Origin: UMGS1668 sp035447605
Lineage (GTDB): Bacteria; Bacillota; Clostridia; Oscillospirales; Ruminococcaceae
Assembly: GCA_035447605.1 (NCBI GenBank)
Contig: DAOTHJ010000005.1
Location: forward strand, 27,855 to 91,854
Reading direction: 5' to 3'
Length of the DNA stretch: 64,000 nt
Notes under the pieces: model-generated
Database searches by the model: none
What the model was told of the DNA's origin: nothing
What the model saw: the letters and a program-made list of their open reading frames with translations, nothing else
Program-made: the position numbers and the translations under genes
Shown here: piece by piece, positions 32,820 to 40,879 of the stretch
Position numbering within the stretch: position 1 is the stretch's first letter
Layout of the letters: each line of letters starts with the position of its first letter

Positions 32820-34484
32820 TCAGATCCCCTCCTGTTCCTTTTTCTGCAGGTTCAGATAATCCACAGCCCATTCTCTGAGCCGGAACTTCTGGATCTTGCC
32901 GCTTGCAGTCATCGGGAAGGAATCCATAAATACCACATAGCTCGGCACCTTATGCCGCGCCAGTTTTTCGGACATATAGTCTTTGATCTCCTGCTCGGTC
33001 AGATCGGTGCCCGCTTTTTTGATGACGCAGGCCATGACCTCCTCGCCGTAGCGCTGGCTGGGTACGCCGATCACCTGGACATCCGAGACCGCAGGATGCA
33101 GATACAGGAACTCCTCGAGTTCCTTCGGGTAGATATTTTCGCCTCCGCGAATGATCATATCTTTAATTCTGCCCGTTATTCTATAATAACCTATTTCGTC
33201 CACGGTTGCAAGATCCCCGGAATGAAGCCAGCCGTCTTTGTCGATGGCTTGTTTTGTCGCTTCCTCCATTTTATAGTAACCCCTCATCGTATTGTAGCCG
33301 CGGGAGCAGAATTCGCCGGTTTCGCCCGGGCCAAGTTCTCTTCCGGTCTCCGGATCGATGATCTTTGTCTCGACAAAAGGCATATGTTTTCCGACCGTCG
33401 CCACACGCAGCTCGAGCGCGTCCTCCGTCGTCGTCATCGTCGTGGCGGGGGAAGCCTCCGTCAGGCCGTACGTAATCGTGATATCCCGCATGCCCATCTC
33501 GCTGACGACCTGCCGCATGACCTGGATCGGGCAGGGTGAGCCGGCCATGATCCCGGTGCGCAGATGGGAAAAATCAAATTCTTTAAACTGCGGGTGCTGC
33601 AGCATGCCGATATACATGGTCGGCACGCCGTGGAAGGCCGTGCATTTTTCGTCGGAGATGGCCTTCATAACCTTGAGCGGCGAGTAGACGTCCACCGGCA
33701 CGACCGACGTGGCATGTGTCAGGCAGGCCATCATCGCGAGCACGAGGCCAAAACAATGGAAAAACGGCACCACCACGCAGAGCTTGTCGTTTTCGGTGAA
33801 TTTCATGCAGTCGCCGATGGCCATGCCGTTGTTGACGATGTTGTAATGTGTCAGCATGACGCCTTTAGGGAATCCGGTGGTGCCGCTTGTATACTGCATG
33901 TTGGCGACATCCTGCGGATCGATGGAATCGGTAAGCGTCCGGAATTCTTCCTCGGGAACGGCATCCGCCATTTTATAAAGCTCGTTCCAATGGAACATGC
34001 CGGCGGGCGTTTCGCCGTCCCCGGCATAAATCACGTTCTTCAGGAACGGAAGCATGGGGTTCTTATATTCACCGGGTGCGGAATCCTTGAGCGTCGGGCA
34101 GAGTTCATTGATAATGTCAATGTAGCTCGTGCTCTTAAAGCCGTCGATCAGCACCAGCGCCTTGGAATCGGACTGCCGGAGCAGATATTCAAGTTCGAAT
34201 ACTTTATATGCCGTGTTGACGGTGACGAGAACCGCGCCGATTTTGGCGCTTGCAAACAGCGTCATCAGCCATGCCGGAACGTTGGTCGCCCAGATGGCGA
34301 TATGGTCGCCCTTGCCGAGGCCCATCGCCATAAATCCGCGGGCGATGCGGTCCGTTTCCTCATCGAATTCCTTCCATGTCCTACAATAATCCCGATCGGT
34401 GTATTTGATCATTTCCTGATCCGGGAATCGTTTTGCGTCCTCCGAGAGAAGCTTTCCGACCGTGATGGAAATAAGCTCGTTCAT
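32820..34484 (-). CDS. AMP-dependent acyl-CoA ligase (ACSF2/medium-chain type)
   Basis: A 554-residue adenylate-forming ligase. The phosphate loop is YTSGTTGFPKG near 186, the second core motif reads GYNTMRGYY, then GWLHSGDLA, the hinge GRIKDMIIRGGENIYPKE and the catalytic lysine in ASGKIQKF near the end. All catalytic parts are intact. It joins a carboxylic acid to CoA with ATP; chain length is uncertain. ATG 34484 is behind GGAGGC; a longer in-frame reading runs back into the leader and is rejected. The gene lies behind a leucine T-box, so the substrate may be isovalerate or a related branched acid (inference). Confidence 0.9.
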   Translation of the reverse strand: MNELISITVGKLLSEDAKRFPDQEMIKYTDRDYCRTWKEFDEETDRIARGFMAMGLGKGDHIAIWATNVPAWLMTLFASAKIGAVLVTVNTAYKVFELEYLLRQSDSKALVLIDGFKSTSYIDIINELCPTLKDSAPGEYKNPMLPFLKNVIYAGDGETPAGMFHWNELYKMADAVPEEEFRTLTDSIDPQDVANMQYTSGTTGFPKGVMLTHYNIVNNGMAIGDCMKFTENDKLCVVVPFFHCFGLVLAMMACLTHATSVVPVDVYSPLKVMKAISDEKCTAFHGVPTMYIGMLQHPQFKEFDFSHLRTGIMAGSPCPIQVMRQVVSEMGMRDITITYGLTEASPATTMTTTEDALELRVATVGKHMPFVETKIIDPETGRELGPGETGEFCSRGYNTMRGYYKMEEATKQAIDKDGWLHSGDLATVDEIGYYRITGRIKDMIIRGGENIYPKELEEFLYLHPAVSDVQVIGVPSQRYGEEVMACVIKKAGTDLTEQEIKDYMSEKLARHKVPSYVVFMDSFPMTASGKIQKFRLREWAVDYLNLQKKEQEGI

Positions 34485-34548
34485 TGTCTGCCTCCAAATC
34501 GCTGAATTTTTTGTTCGGCGGTCTGTGTATCGCCCGTTTTTGGGCAAT

Positions 34549-34832
34549 AAAAAAACCGCCTTCCGAAACAACTCGAAAGACGGATCTTCCCATATCCGCG
34601 GTACCACTTTCGTTGACGCAAAAAAGCGCCCCCTCTGCCGCGACACGATGGCCGCGCTCTCCGTATATCGGCGGAGAATGTCCGTCCTGACTTAATTTCC
34701 CGAAGGATTTCGGCCGGCCGCTCAAGGGTGAGTTCACTGATCCGGCCCTGCCACCTTTCAGCATACGGCGGCTCTCTGGGAGGGCAAAGGAACGGCTACT
34801 GGTCCCTGTCAAAGCGTTGAAAATATGAAATT
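34549..34832 (-). ncRNA. T-box riboswitch with leucine (CUC) specifier and terminator
   Basis: Read on the minus strand, Stem I shows GGACCAGTA, then AGAGAG, GGTGGC and the specifier context TGAACTCACC, with CTC at 34732-34730. The antiterminator core AAGTGGTACCGCGG lies at 34609-34596. The competing terminator pairs CCGTCTTTCG (34583-34574) with CGGAAGGCGG (34565-34556) and ends in seven T. A CUC codon in the GAA-NNN-ACC frame is the usual leucine specifier, as in B. subtilis ilv-leu. The leader ends about 65 bases before the acyl-CoA ligase. Uncharged tRNA-Leu should switch the operon on. Confidence 0.95.
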
Positions 34833-34838
34833 GCAACT

Positions 34839-34867
34839 ATTTTATCAGCTCCGGTAGCGTTTGTCAA
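34839..34867 (-). promoter_or_regulatory. Promoter of the T-box operon
   Basis: Perfect TTGACA (34867-34862), a 17-base spacer and TAAAAT (34844-34839) on the minus strand. Transcription should start near 34832. Confidence 0.9.
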
Positions 34868-34960
34868 TAAAAAAATGCAGATTTTGAAAATTGATTTTTT
34901 CTTCCGGCATTTCCGGAAAATCAAGGACAAAATGCGCCCGGAAGCGACGGATTCAGCAGT

Positions 34961-35012
34961 TTGCGAGCAAATGCCCGCCGGCCTACAAGGCAGGCAAGGC
35001 AAACTCGCAGCC
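34961..35012 (-). repeat. Solo copy of the structured repeat found at 56.8-57.3 kb
   Basis: On the minus strand it reads GCGAGTTTGCCTTGCCTGCC, then TTGTAGGCC, GGCGGGC and ATTTGCTCGCAAAC. It keeps the GCCTGCC/GGCGGGC stem (with a G-U) and the terminal GCAAAC of the array units. It lies about 110 bases after the stop of the P-type-ATPase-like gene. Confidence 0.8.
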
Positions 35013-35038
35013 TTTCGAGCTATAATTATCGCCCGAAA

Positions 35039-35082
35039 GGCGAAACCCCGCCCGGAACAATACGTCCGAACGGGGTTTCGCC
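35039..35082 (-). terminator. Long inverted repeat after the P-type-ATPase-like gene
   Basis: GGCGAAACCCCG (35039-35050) pairs with CGGGGTTTCGCC (35071-35082), and GGAAC/GTCC extend it. The minus-strand tail has only CTTTC, so it is a weak or Rho-assisted terminator. Confidence 0.6.
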
Positions 35083-35120
35083 CTTTGGGAAGGAGAAAAG
35101 ATTAAGAGGATGTATGCAAG

Positions 35121-37802
35121 TTAGATGGCTTTCCTGAGACCGGTAACGAGCATGATAATCACCAGCCAGGCAAGCTGGTAGCCGGCGATCCAATGGACGC
35201 CCAGACTGTCGATGTGACCGGTAAACAGGAAGAAGACGACGAGCACGAAGCCGAGCACGATGCCGATGATCTCGAGCAGGGCGGCTAAGAAAGAGGTCGC
35301 CCGGATGGAGCCGCAGGAGGCCAGCAGATCGGAGAGCGCGCGGAGGCTGCCGTCATAGACCGCGGCGGCTGGGGCATTCTCTCTCTCTTTGGTCAGCTCG
35401 GAGCATTTCGCCTGATATTTGGAGGAGAGCAGCTGGATCTGATCGGCCGGGTAGCCGTACAGCGCGGTGATCTTCCCGATCGTGACGTTCGGGTCGCTGC
35501 AGTTGACGACAAGGCGGATTCCGCGTTTCGCAAGCAGGCTAAGCGACCTTGCGACCTCCGGATCGGCGCGGTAGCTCAGGACGAACATGGCGGTCAGTTC
35601 TCCGCTGTTGGAGAGATACAGGATGTCCCTTCCGCCGCCGACATATTTTTCTTCATAATCATGGGAGGGAATATCGACGCCGTGATTGAGCATCAGCTCC
35701 CGGTTGCCGATCAGCACGCGCTTGGAATTCACCCATGCGGAGAGGCCCATTCCGTCCTCATAGACGATGCTGTCCACCGGTTTGAGCAGGTTGCGGTCTC
35801 CCTGTACGACATTGATGAAGATGCCGGAGAGCGTGCTCCGGGTTGAGCAGATCACCGAAGCCGCGTCGAGGATGGCCTCGTCGATGCGCCCCTGTGCGAA
35901 GGTCTTGATCCCGTGCAGAACGATGCTGCCGTTCGGGAAAAGCTCGTCGATATCCAAGAGAACCGAATCCGCCTCGGCAAAGGTCTCCGCCGTATAGCCG
36001 CCTGCGATCATCGTGCCCTGCTTGTTGAGCTCCCGGCAGGTGCGCATCACTGGCATCGTGCCGGCAATCATCGCGGAGAGCGGGCTTGCGATGCAGAGAA
36101 TCGCCGCGAAACCGTTGATTGAAGTCTGGATGTTTCCGGTAAAGAAGAAGGATCCCGCCGCTGCAATGAGGGCGGCGATGAAGACGATCGGGGCGACCGT
36201 CTTGGCGATGCCCTCCGTCGCGTCGTCGCGGTAGGAGAGCTCCAGGAAACCGGTGAAGAACTTGGCTTTGGCGCCGCAGCAGAAACGCGGCACCTCGTCG
36301 GTCTGGCCGGTCAATTCCCGGGCAAGATCCCGGTTATGAACCGGAAGCAGGGCGTGTTTGCCCTCCCCTTCCGTCAGCGATTTGAAGTTGTGTACGATGC
36401 GGGCGCTGGAAAACAGCTTCCCGACGGTGTTGAAGAAGAGCGACAAAACCGCGATCGGAAAATACAGGTTCATTCCGCCGGCAAGGATATTTTCCGGATG
36501 GATGACCATGGAGACGCCCAGCACCACCGCGCCGATGACGGCGCTGGCGGCAAAGCTGTCGTTGGTAGCCCGGAATTTGAGCAGGCCGATGATGCCGCTG
36601 CCGACCGCGTTGTTGCAGATCAGCGCCGCGATGCAGACGACGGCGAGCTCCGCGGCCGGGAAGACGACGCTGCCGGAGGTGTAGCTGAAAGGATCGGGCA
36701 GTGTCAGCCCGAGCATCGGCGCAAAGGACAGGATGGAGGAGAAGATCAGCATCAGGCCCGTCAGCATCAGCCTGATCAGCAGAACCGTCCGCTCCATCGA
36801 AAGCTCCCGCTGCACCGCGTCCTTCTGGATCGGATCGCAGTAATCCTCGGTCTCGGTCCCGGCCTCCTCCGTCTCCTCACCGGTTCCGGCGACGGACATG
36901 ATCTCCCGCGCCACTTCGCTGTTGCTGGATTCGGAGAATTTGATCTTATTCGGAGATTTCAGCGCCGGAATATCCTGCTCGGTCGGCTCCTTGGCCTGCG
37001 CCATGAATTCCTGAACCTTGTTTTTGCGTTTTTCGACATATTCGTTATAAAGCTCTTTGTTTTTGGAGACGGTCACCGGGCCGTCCGCGGCGGTCGGGAC
37101 ATCCGGTTCCTCAAAGAAGTTGTCTTCCGGGATATTGACCTGAAACGCCTGCTTTCCGGTGGGTGGAACCGGAATCTCCTGTACGGGGATCTGATCCGGT
37201 GCCACGGGCGAGGAAGGCGCGGCGGGAGCGGCCGGTGCCGCCGTTTTTACAGGTTCGGCGGGTTTCTCCGCGGGTCCCTTCTCCGGAACAAACGCGGCGC
37301 GTTCGAAGCCCCTCTCCGGGCGCGGCACCGCATCCTCGGGGTTTTCCCTCCTGCGGCGGACAGGCTCCTTTGGCGGGATATATTCCTCCTTTGGCGCGAC
37401 AGGCGAGAAACGGTTTGCCTCCTGCGCGGCACGCTCTGCGGATTCCGGCGTTCTCGGCGGACGAGGCGCCTCCTCCGGGGCCGTCTCCTGGGAGTGCTCC
37501 ATGAATTTCGGCTTCCTGCCGTTTTTCCATTCCGTCGGCCCAAAGTATTGGGAGAGCGTATCGTCCACCTGGATGGTCCGGGTGGTCATCGGCTCCGAGC
37601 TGTACCTCTGAGTATAAGCGGGCACGACAGGGGCCTGCTGGGGCCGGTTCTGCCCCGCTCCGGTCTGCCGCTGTTCGAAGAAATCGCCGCCCGTATGGGA
37701 TTCCTCTCTGCGCGGGCTGTAGTACTCGCTCTGGGCGGTCTGCTTTTCCTTTTTGCGCTTGATTTCTTCCAAAATATCGTCAACAGAATATTTCTCAGAC
37801 AT
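35121..37802 (-). CDS. P-type-ATPase-like membrane protein lacking catalytic motifs, with long disordered N-terminus
   Basis: An 893-residue protein. Residues 1-~340 are low-complexity and rich in Pro, Glu, Lys and Arg. Several membrane helices and cytoplasmic loops then follow the plan of a P1B-type ATPase. The usual CPC-type helix motif reads IASPLSAMIAG, the phosphorylation motif DKTGT reads DIDEL near residue 614, and the GDGxND hinge reads YDGSLR. A last helix pair ends the protein. It therefore probably cannot form the phospho-intermediate in the normal way. The ATG at 37802 follows AAGGGG. It is third in a padR-rlmB transcription unit. Function unknown; the fold call is by eye. Confidence 0.72.
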   Translation of the reverse strand: MSEKYSVDDILEEIKRKKEKQTAQSEYYSPRREESHTGGDFFEQRQTGAGQNRPQQAPVVPAYTQRYSSEPMTTRTIQVDDTLSQYFGPTEWKNGRKPKFMEHSQETAPEEAPRPPRTPESAERAAQEANRFSPVAPKEEYIPPKEPVRRRRENPEDAVPRPERGFERAAFVPEKGPAEKPAEPVKTAAPAAPAAPSSPVAPDQIPVQEIPVPPTGKQAFQVNIPEDNFFEEPDVPTAADGPVTVSKNKELYNEYVEKRKNKVQEFMAQAKEPTEQDIPALKSPNKIKFSESSNSEVAREIMSVAGTGEETEEAGTETEDYCDPIQKDAVQRELSMERTVLLIRLMLTGLMLIFSSILSFAPMLGLTLPDPFSYTSGSVVFPAAELAVVCIAALICNNAVGSGIIGLLKFRATNDSFAASAVIGAVVLGVSMVIHPENILAGGMNLYFPIAVLSLFFNTVGKLFSSARIVHNFKSLTEGEGKHALLPVHNRDLARELTGQTDEVPRFCCGAKAKFFTGFLELSYRDDATEGIAKTVAPIVFIAALIAAAGSFFFTGNIQTSINGFAAILCIASPLSAMIAGTMPVMRTCRELNKQGTMIAGGYTAETFAEADSVLLDIDELFPNGSIVLHGIKTFAQGRIDEAILDAASVICSTRSTLSGIFINVVQGDRNLLKPVDSIVYEDGMGLSAWVNSKRVLIGNRELMLNHGVDIPSHDYEEKYVGGGRDILYLSNSGELTAMFVLSYRADPEVARSLSLLAKRGIRLVVNCSDPNVTIGKITALYGYPADQIQLLSSKYQAKCSELTKERENAPAAAVYDGSLRALSDLLASCGSIRATSFLAALLEIIGIVLGFVLVVFFLFTGHIDSLGVHWIAGYQLAWLVIIMLVTGLRKAI

Positions 37803-37842
37803 CACGATCCCCTTCCGCATATCTGCATAATTTTTCCGTCTA

Positions 37843-38622
37843 TCAGCGCGCGGAGATTCCCAGTCTCTGGCGCGCCGCCTCGTACATCACGATCGAAGCC
37901 GCGACCGAGGCGTTGAGCGAACCGATCTTTCCCCGCATCGGCAGGGAGACGATAAAATCGCATTTTTCCTTGACCAGACGGCCGACGCCTTCCCCTTCCG
38001 CTCCGACCACCAGCCCGATCGGGCCGCGCATATCCGCCTGCCACAAAGGTTCGCCGTCCATATCCGCGCAGAAGATCCAGAGCCCCCGCTTTTTGAGCGC
38101 CTCGATCTCATCCGACAAATTCGTCACCCGCGCAACCGGAACATATTCCAGTGCTCCGGCGCTCGTCTTGGATACCGCATAGCTGAGCCCGACGCTTCGC
38201 CGCTTGGGAACGATGACGCCGTGCGCGCCGCAGCATTCCGCGGTTCGGATCAGCGCGCCGAGGTTATGCGGATCCTCCAGCCCGTCGGCGATCAGAATGA
38301 ACGGAGGTTCCCCGCGTTCTTCGGCAAGCTTGAAAATTTCTTCGACCTCCGCATAGCGGTGTGCCGCGGCAAAGGCCATCACGCCCTGCGCGTTGGCCCC
38401 GGCGGATTCCTCCCCGATCTTGACCGGAGAGACCTCCTTGACCGGCACGCCGGCCTCCTTTGCCATCGCATACAGCTTGCCGAGGCCCTCCGCGCCCTTG
38501 GCGACAAGGATGCGGTCGATGCTTCGTCCGGCCTTCAGCGCTTCGATGACCGGGTTCCGGCCGACAATTTTATCGTTCTCCTGATTATCTTCTTCCGCGG
38601 CATCGCGGATACGTTCCGGCAT
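37843..38622 (-). CDS. rlmB: 23S rRNA 2'-O-methyltransferase RlmB / TrmH family
   Basis: A 259-residue SpoU-type methyltransferase. It has IVGRNPVIEALKAGRSID at the N-terminus, the substrate-binding domain to ~95, then the knotted SAM domain with DPHNLGALIRTAECCGAHGVI, LVVGAEGEGVGRLV and the terminal SLNASVAASIVMYEAARQR. These match RlmB, which methylates G2251 of 23S rRNA. It lies between padR and the P-type-ATPase-like gene on the same strand. Confidence 0.92.
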   Translation of the reverse strand: MPERIRDAAEEDNQENDKIVGRNPVIEALKAGRSIDRILVAKGAEGLGKLYAMAKEAGVPVKEVSPVKIGEESAGANAQGVMAFAAAHRYAEVEEIFKLAEERGEPPFILIADGLEDPHNLGALIRTAECCGAHGVIVPKRRSVGLSYAVSKTSAGALEYVPVARVTNLSDEIEALKKRGLWIFCADMDGEPLWQADMRGPIGLVVGAEGEGVGRLVKEKCDFIVSLPMRGKIGSLNASVAASIVMYEAARQRLGISAR

Positions 38623-38655
38623 AGGCAGGTTCCTCCATCAAATTTATATTGGCGC

Positions 38656-38991
38656 TCAGTCGCCCTTCATCAAATCGGAAATCGACACGACGGTTTCAAT
38701 CCAGTAGTCACGGAGCTTCATGCAGACATCCCGGCCCCGCGGCGTGCGGACGTAATATTTCCGCGGCTTGGAACCGTTGGTCTCCCACTCGCTCCGGAGC
38801 AGACCCTGTTTTTCGAGCCGGCGCAGCAGCGGATACAGCGTGTTGCCGTCCACCGGAACGCCTTTTTCCGATAATTCCTGTACCAAAGAATAGCCGTATT
38901 TCGGCCGGTCGAGCTGATTGAGCACTCCGAGAACCACAGTACCTCTGCGAAGTTCCGATGCGAGGTTTTCGATGATCTCGTCGTTGTTCAA
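38656..38991 (-). CDS. PadR-family transcriptional regulator
   Basis: A 111-residue winged-helix protein. It has RRGTVVLGVLNQLDRPKYGYSLVQEL at the recognition region and GNTLYPLLRRLEKQGLL, the PadR hallmark. It starts at a TTG behind GGGGGCGG. It is first gene of the rlmB unit. PadR proteins usually repress their own operon; an inverted repeat just downstream of the promoter (39043-39075) may be the operator. The C-terminal helix is short, so it is a class II PadR. Confidence 0.9.
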   Translation of the reverse strand: MNNDEIIENLASELRRGTVVLGVLNQLDRPKYGYSLVQELSEKGVPVDGNTLYPLLRRLEKQGLLRSEWETNGSKPRKYYVRTPRGRDVCMKLRDYWIETVVSISDLMKGD

Positions 38992-39042
38992 GCAGCCCGC
39001 CCCCTTTCAAAATCATGTATTTCGCATAATAAAAGCATTTTT

Positions 39043-39075
39043 TGCGCAGATTCTCTCTAAACGAGAGTCTGCGCA
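39043..39075 (-). promoter_or_regulatory. Inverted repeat in the padR leader, candidate operator
   Basis: TGCGCAGA-TT-CTCT faces AGAG-TCTGCGCA around a seven-base loop. It begins about five bases after the expected transcription start, so it could be a repressor site or a leader hairpin. Confidence 0.55.
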
Positions 39076-39087
39076 GATCCACTTGAA

Positions 39088-39117
39088 ATTATACTGTATA
39101 TGGTAATTTATTGTCAA
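39088..39117 (-). promoter_or_regulatory. Promoter of the padR operon
   Basis: TTGACA (39117-39112), an 18-base spacer and TATAAT (39093-39088) on the minus strand. The 39118-39248 stretch upstream is extremely AT-rich (TTTATTTATTT runs) and carries no gene. Confidence 0.85.
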
Positions 39118-39248
39118 GTAAAAAATGATATTTTTATTTATTTATTTTTAAAAAAATTTGTCTGTTATTTTATTTATTTGTTTTTCAATTTTATTTTAAA
39201 TTGTTGATAATGTGTTTAATATTTTAATGTGTACCATTTGATTCATAT

Positions 39249-39284
39249 TAAAAAAATAGCAGGAACAAGCTGTTTGTTCCTGCT
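39249..39284 (-). terminator. Terminator of the hydantoinase-like gene
   Basis: AGCAGGAACA (39258-39267) pairs with TGTTCCTGCT (39275-39284). ATTTTTTT follows on the minus strand. Confidence 0.9.
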
Positions 39285-39301
39285 CATCTTTTTGTTTTTT
39301 A

Positions 39302-40633
39302 TCAGCGCACCTGCGGCTCCCGTTCCGGCACGAACTTTCCGTCTCCGAGGCGGAGCACCCGGCCGTCTTCTGCGGCAAGTTCCCCGCCGAGAAACACCGC
39401 GCGCGGCCTTCCGGAGAGCCCGATTCCCATGTACGGCGTGAAACCGTATGCCAAAGAATCCGGTTTTTCCGCATCATGGTCGCATTTCCAGCTCTCATCC
39501 CAGACGACGATGTCGGCGTCCGCGCCCTCGGCCAAAACGCCTTTTCCCGGCAGCAGCCCAAATAGCCGCGCCGGATTTTCGCAAAGAAGCCCGCACATGC
39601 GCTCCGGGCTGAATTTATTCGCTGAGACACCGCAGCTCCAGACGAGACTTGCCAGCATTCCGGTGCCCGGCAGCCCAACCGGCAGCGAGCGGAAATCCTC
39701 CGAATCCCGCTGGGCCGCCGTCCAGCCGAAATGATCGGAGGAGACCGTCATCAGCTGGCCACCGCCGATTGCTCCCCAGAGCATCGCCCTATCCCGGCCC
39801 GAACGGAGCGGCGGATCACAGAGCAGCATCGCGCCCTCCGGATCGCTGTATCTCATCTCATCAAGCAGCAGATACTGCGGGCAGGTTCCGGCAAAGACGC
39901 CTTTGCTCTTTCCGCGGGCGCGGGTGATCTCGCCGAGACTCCGCACCGTGCTGATGTTTAACAGGTTGACCGGCGAGCCCGCCATCTCCGCGATCATGCA
40001 GGCCCTGACGACGGCCTCGGTCTCGCAGAGCTCGGGGCGGGATTTTGCAAACCAGTAGGGCTCCGTCTTTCCCTCTTCTCCATAGGCATCCTCCATCGCT
40101 TTTGTGATGGAGCCGCTGCCGCAGCGGCAGCTCAGAACCCCGCCAGCCTCGTCCACGGATTTAAACAGGCGGTAGAGATCCCCGTCGGACATGCCGTTCT
40201 CCGCGGTGAGATCGGCCAGAAAACAGCAGACCCCATCGTTTTGCAGTTCATAAATTTCGGTGTCCGTATCCTCACTCCAGCGGCTGGCCGGCAGATGAAC
40301 GGCGTAATTGCAAGCGCCGCCCTCCATGCCGGCTTTCCAGCGCGAGAAGGCTTCTTTGAGGGTCTCGCCCTGCTCCGGAACCGCGCAGTCCACGATCGTG
40401 GTGACGCCGCCCGCCAGCGCGAACGCGGTGCCCCTCGAAAGCTCGTCACCGGAGAACGTCGTCAGCCCGTCGATGAAGCCCGGAAAGACCAGTGCGCCGG
40501 CCGCGTCATAGGTCTCGGCGGTTTCGGGGCAGCCGCTTCCGATCGCGGCGATCGTGCCATCCTTGATATAGATATCGCCCTCCGTGATGCCGGTCGGCGT
40601 CACGATGCGGCAGTTGATGATGCGTTTTTCCAT
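39302..40633 (-). CDS. Hydantoinase/dihydropyrimidinase homologue lacking metal ligands
   Basis: A 443-residue amidohydrolase-fold protein with clear HyuA-like architecture (VFPGFIDG, TCPQYLLLDEMRYS, NPARLFGLLPGKG). The dinuclear metal site is missing: HxH after GFID reads LTT, the carboxylated Lys region SFK reads CFL, the next His in VHPEN reads CRCGS, and the VHLS histidine reads NIS. Only the late Asp (SSDH) remains. So it is probably not a hydrolase of the usual type. ATG 40633 is behind AAGGAGAG. It follows the YgfK homologue on the same strand, an arrangement known from purine-catabolism clusters. Alternative: a structural or regulatory paralogue. Confidence 0.82.
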   Translation of the reverse strand: MEKRIINCRIVTPTGITEGDIYIKDGTIAAIGSGCPETAETYDAAGALVFPGFIDGLTTFSGDELSRGTAFALAGGVTTIVDCAVPEQGETLKEAFSRWKAGMEGGACNYAVHLPASRWSEDTDTEIYELQNDGVCCFLADLTAENGMSDGDLYRLFKSVDEAGGVLSCRCGSGSITKAMEDAYGEEGKTEPYWFAKSRPELCETEAVVRACMIAEMAGSPVNLLNISTVRSLGEITRARGKSKGVFAGTCPQYLLLDEMRYSDPEGAMLLCDPPLRSGRDRAMLWGAIGGGQLMTVSSDHFGWTAAQRDSEDFRSLPVGLPGTGMLASLVWSCGVSANKFSPERMCGLLCENPARLFGLLPGKGVLAEGADADIVVWDESWKCDHDAEKPDSLAYGFTPYMGIGLSGRPRAVFLGGELAAEDGRVLRLGDGKFVPEREPQVR

Positions 40634-40879
40634 TTGTCTCTCCTTGTCTGATCCGGAATTTTTATGCTTTCGCCGTTTCCTCAGCGCCAAAAGCGCCTCG
40701 GAATCTCGTTTTATGATTTCTCCGGTTCCTCAGGTGTTCGCCCGCCCTTCCCTGCGGTTTCCGCCGCCGGGTTTTCCTCTTCCGGCGGAAGATCGGGCGG
40801 GTTTTCCGGTTCTTCCTTCCGGATTCCGACCCGGATCCTCGGATTCACGCACTTCCTGCAGCGGCGGCAGTGTCCCATC

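Noticed and set aside
31197..33539. 780-codon plus-strand open frame opposite the kinase and ligase genes
   Set aside because: It crosses two well-supported genes and the gap between them and has no domain marks.
37111..37530. Arg- and Glu-rich open frames within the N-terminal part of the P-type-like gene
   Set aside because: They are out-of-frame readings of its low-complexity region.
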